DNA of 29,546 nt. Source: Bacteroidota bacterium (GTDB lineage: Bacteria > Bacteroidota > Bacteroidia > J057). Positions 28,599-29,546 of this stretch are shown one piece after another. The stretch spans positions 1 through 29,546 of the forward strand of contig RFHL01000481.1 in assembly GCA_003696875.1 (NCBI GenBank). Reading direction: 5' to 3'. Position 1 is the stretch's first letter. Every line of letters begins with the position of its first letter. Below the pieces are notes generated by a model. That model worked only from the letters and a program-made list of their open reading frames with translations, did not search any database and was not told the DNA's origin. The translations under genes were made by a program, and so were the position numbers.

Positions 28599-29546
28599 AT
28601 GCCCATCACCTCCCACCTCTCCTACCTGCAAAAGCAGCGCTACGCCCCGCGGCAAATTGCCGCGCCGCCGCCATCCGACCTGGGCTTGGTGGTCGTCATC
28701 CCCGTGCATGACGAGCCGGCGGTGTTGCCGACACTGGAGAGCCTGGAGGCCTGCCCGCCGCCGCAAGCGGCGGTAGAGGTGATCCTGGTCCTCAATGCCC
28801 CGGCCGATGCCGGGGCGGAGGTCCACGCGCGACAGGCAGCTACCTGCCGGGAGATCGAAGGCTGGCGCGCGGTGCAGCCGCGCCGCTATGGCTATCATAT
28901 ACTGGACTTCCCTACCCTACCCCCTAAGCATGCGGGGGTGGGCCTGGCCCGGAAGATCGGTCTGGATGAAGGCCTGGACCGGCTGGAGCAGGTGGAACAA
29001 GCGGATTCGGGCATCCTGGTTTGCCTCGATGCCGATGCGACCGTGGCCCCCAGTTACCTGCAGGCGCTGGAAGCGCACTTTGGGCAGCATCCTCGCTGCG
29101 AAGCGGTGAGCATCTACTTCGAACATCCGCTCTCCGGGACCGATTATCCCGCATCGGTCTATGCCGGTATCCTGCGGTACGAATTGTATCTGCGCTACTA
29201 CATTGAGGGTCTTCGGTATGCGGGCTATCCGCATGCCTGGCATGCGGTGGGGTCCTCCATCGCGGTCCGGGCGGATGCCTACGCCCGCCGGGGCGGGATG
29301 AACCGCCGCAAGGCGGGGGAGGATTTTTATTTCCTGCAAAAGTTCTGGCAGGAAGAAACCGTCATGACCCTGACCAACACCTGCGTGTATCCCTCGCCGC
29401 GCCCCTCGCATCGGGTGCCTTTTGGGACAGGCAAGGCCATCCAAGGCTGGCTGGAACGTGAAGGAGCAGGCTTTCCGGCCTTTGATCCACAGGTATTCCG
29501 GGACCTGCAGCCGCTGTTGGCGGCCCTGCCCGAGGCATACCAACAA
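28599..29546 (+). CDS. GT2-type (GT-A fold) glycosyltransferase, 3' end outside window
   Basis: The frame opens at ATG 28599 and is unbroken for 316 codons to the window end. The GT-A start is GLVVVIPVHDEPAVLPTLESL (about residues 29-49), with VEVILVLNAP as the second strand. The metal-binding DxD is VCLDADATVAPSYL (Asp144/Asp146). Further on are HAVGSSIAVRADAYARRGGM and the acidic GEDFYFLQKFW (Glu241/Asp242), typical of the acceptor/catalytic end of GT2 enzymes. An unusually long, charged insert (about residues 69-137) separates the nucleotide-binding part from DxD. There is no signal peptide. Donor and acceptor are unknown. It is divergent from the phosphodiesterase gene. The two long minus-strand frames opposite it carry no recognisable domain, and I treat them as shadows. 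Confidence 0.85.
   Translation, partial: MPITSHLSYLQKQRYAPRQIAAPPPSDLGLVVVIPVHDEPAVLPTLESLEACPPPQAAVEVILVLNAPADAGAEVHARQAATCREIEGWRAVQPRRYGYHILDFPTLPPKHAGVGLARKIGLDEGLDRLEQVEQADSGILVCLDADATVAPSYLQALEAHFGQHPRCEAVSIYFEHPLSGTDYPASVYAGILRYELYLRYYIEGLRYAGYPHAWHAVGSSIAVRADAYARRGGMNRRKAGEDFYFLQKFWQEETVMTLTNTCVYPSPRPSHRVPFGTGKAIQGWLEREGAGFPAFDPQVFRDLQPLLAALPEAYQQ

Noticed and set aside
28917..29546. A 209-codon minus-strand frame at the right edge
   Set aside because: The opposite strand encodes a glycosyltransferase with GT-A motifs in order; the minus frame shows none.

Overview
The window is about 29.5 kb of GC-rich DNA from a member of the Bacteroidota. The phylum call rests on a SusC/SusD pair, a type IX secretion C-terminal sorting domain, several lipoprotein signals, and at least one clear Bacteroidota-type promoter (TTTG-N19-TAATTTTG upstream of the last gene). 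The high GC content and the gene mix would suit a Lewinella/Saprospira-like lineage, but the genus cannot be fixed from the sequence alone. I saw no tRNA, rRNA, CRISPR array, transposase or prophage gene. No stretch longer than about 300 bases lacks a gene or a describable regulatory element.

Left part (1-9525, + strand): a polysaccharide utilisation locus. It opens with the C-terminal part of a secreted protein with two carbohydrate-binding-like repeats and a T9SS tail, closed by a strong intrinsic terminator. Then come a GH144/'glycoamylase'-type lipoprotein, a BglX-like GH3 beta-glucosidase, a SusC TonB-linked porin and a SusD lipoprotein, closely spaced on one strand. GH144 plus GH3 points to beta-1,2-glucan: the lipoprotein would cut the chain, SusCD would import oligosaccharides, and GH3 would release glucose. 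SusD ends in two hairpins.

Middle (9595-15805): a small Rof-like Rho-binding antiterminator (-) faces away from a 916-residue exported protein of unknown function (+). Next is an OsmC-metZ pair (-) with overlapping reading frames. It is preceded by a structured leader that contains a SAM-II-like sequence pattern. Upstream of that is an orphan sensor histidine kinase (-) whose PAS domain carries four clustered cysteines.

Redox block (15996-22414, - strand): a GltD-like flavin/iron-sulfur oxidoreductase, a full-length pyruvate:ferredoxin oxidoreductase (nifJ) and a dihydroorotate-dehydrogenase-like flavoprotein lie in that transcriptional order. Together they look like a route from pyruvate through ferredoxin to NAD(P)H. 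Hairpins sit in the leader and between nifJ and the last gene. A MarR-type regulator lies just upstream on the same strand.

Right part (23138-29546): a NYN-LOTUS RNA-binding/nuclease protein (+), a ClpP-like protease subunit without a visible catalytic Asp (+), a dolichol-phosphate-mannose-synthase-like GT2 (+), an SLC45/GPH-type sugar transporter (+) with an unusually structured leader, a nucleotide pyrophosphatase/phosphodiesterase lipoprotein (-), and, divergent from it, a GT2 glycosyltransferase cut by the window end (+).

No single gene set here is an obviously new system. The points most worth following are the SAM-II-like leader of OsmC-metZ, the switchable hairpins before the sugar transporter, the 916-residue exported protein, the Rof homologue, the ClpP-like protein and the redox trio.
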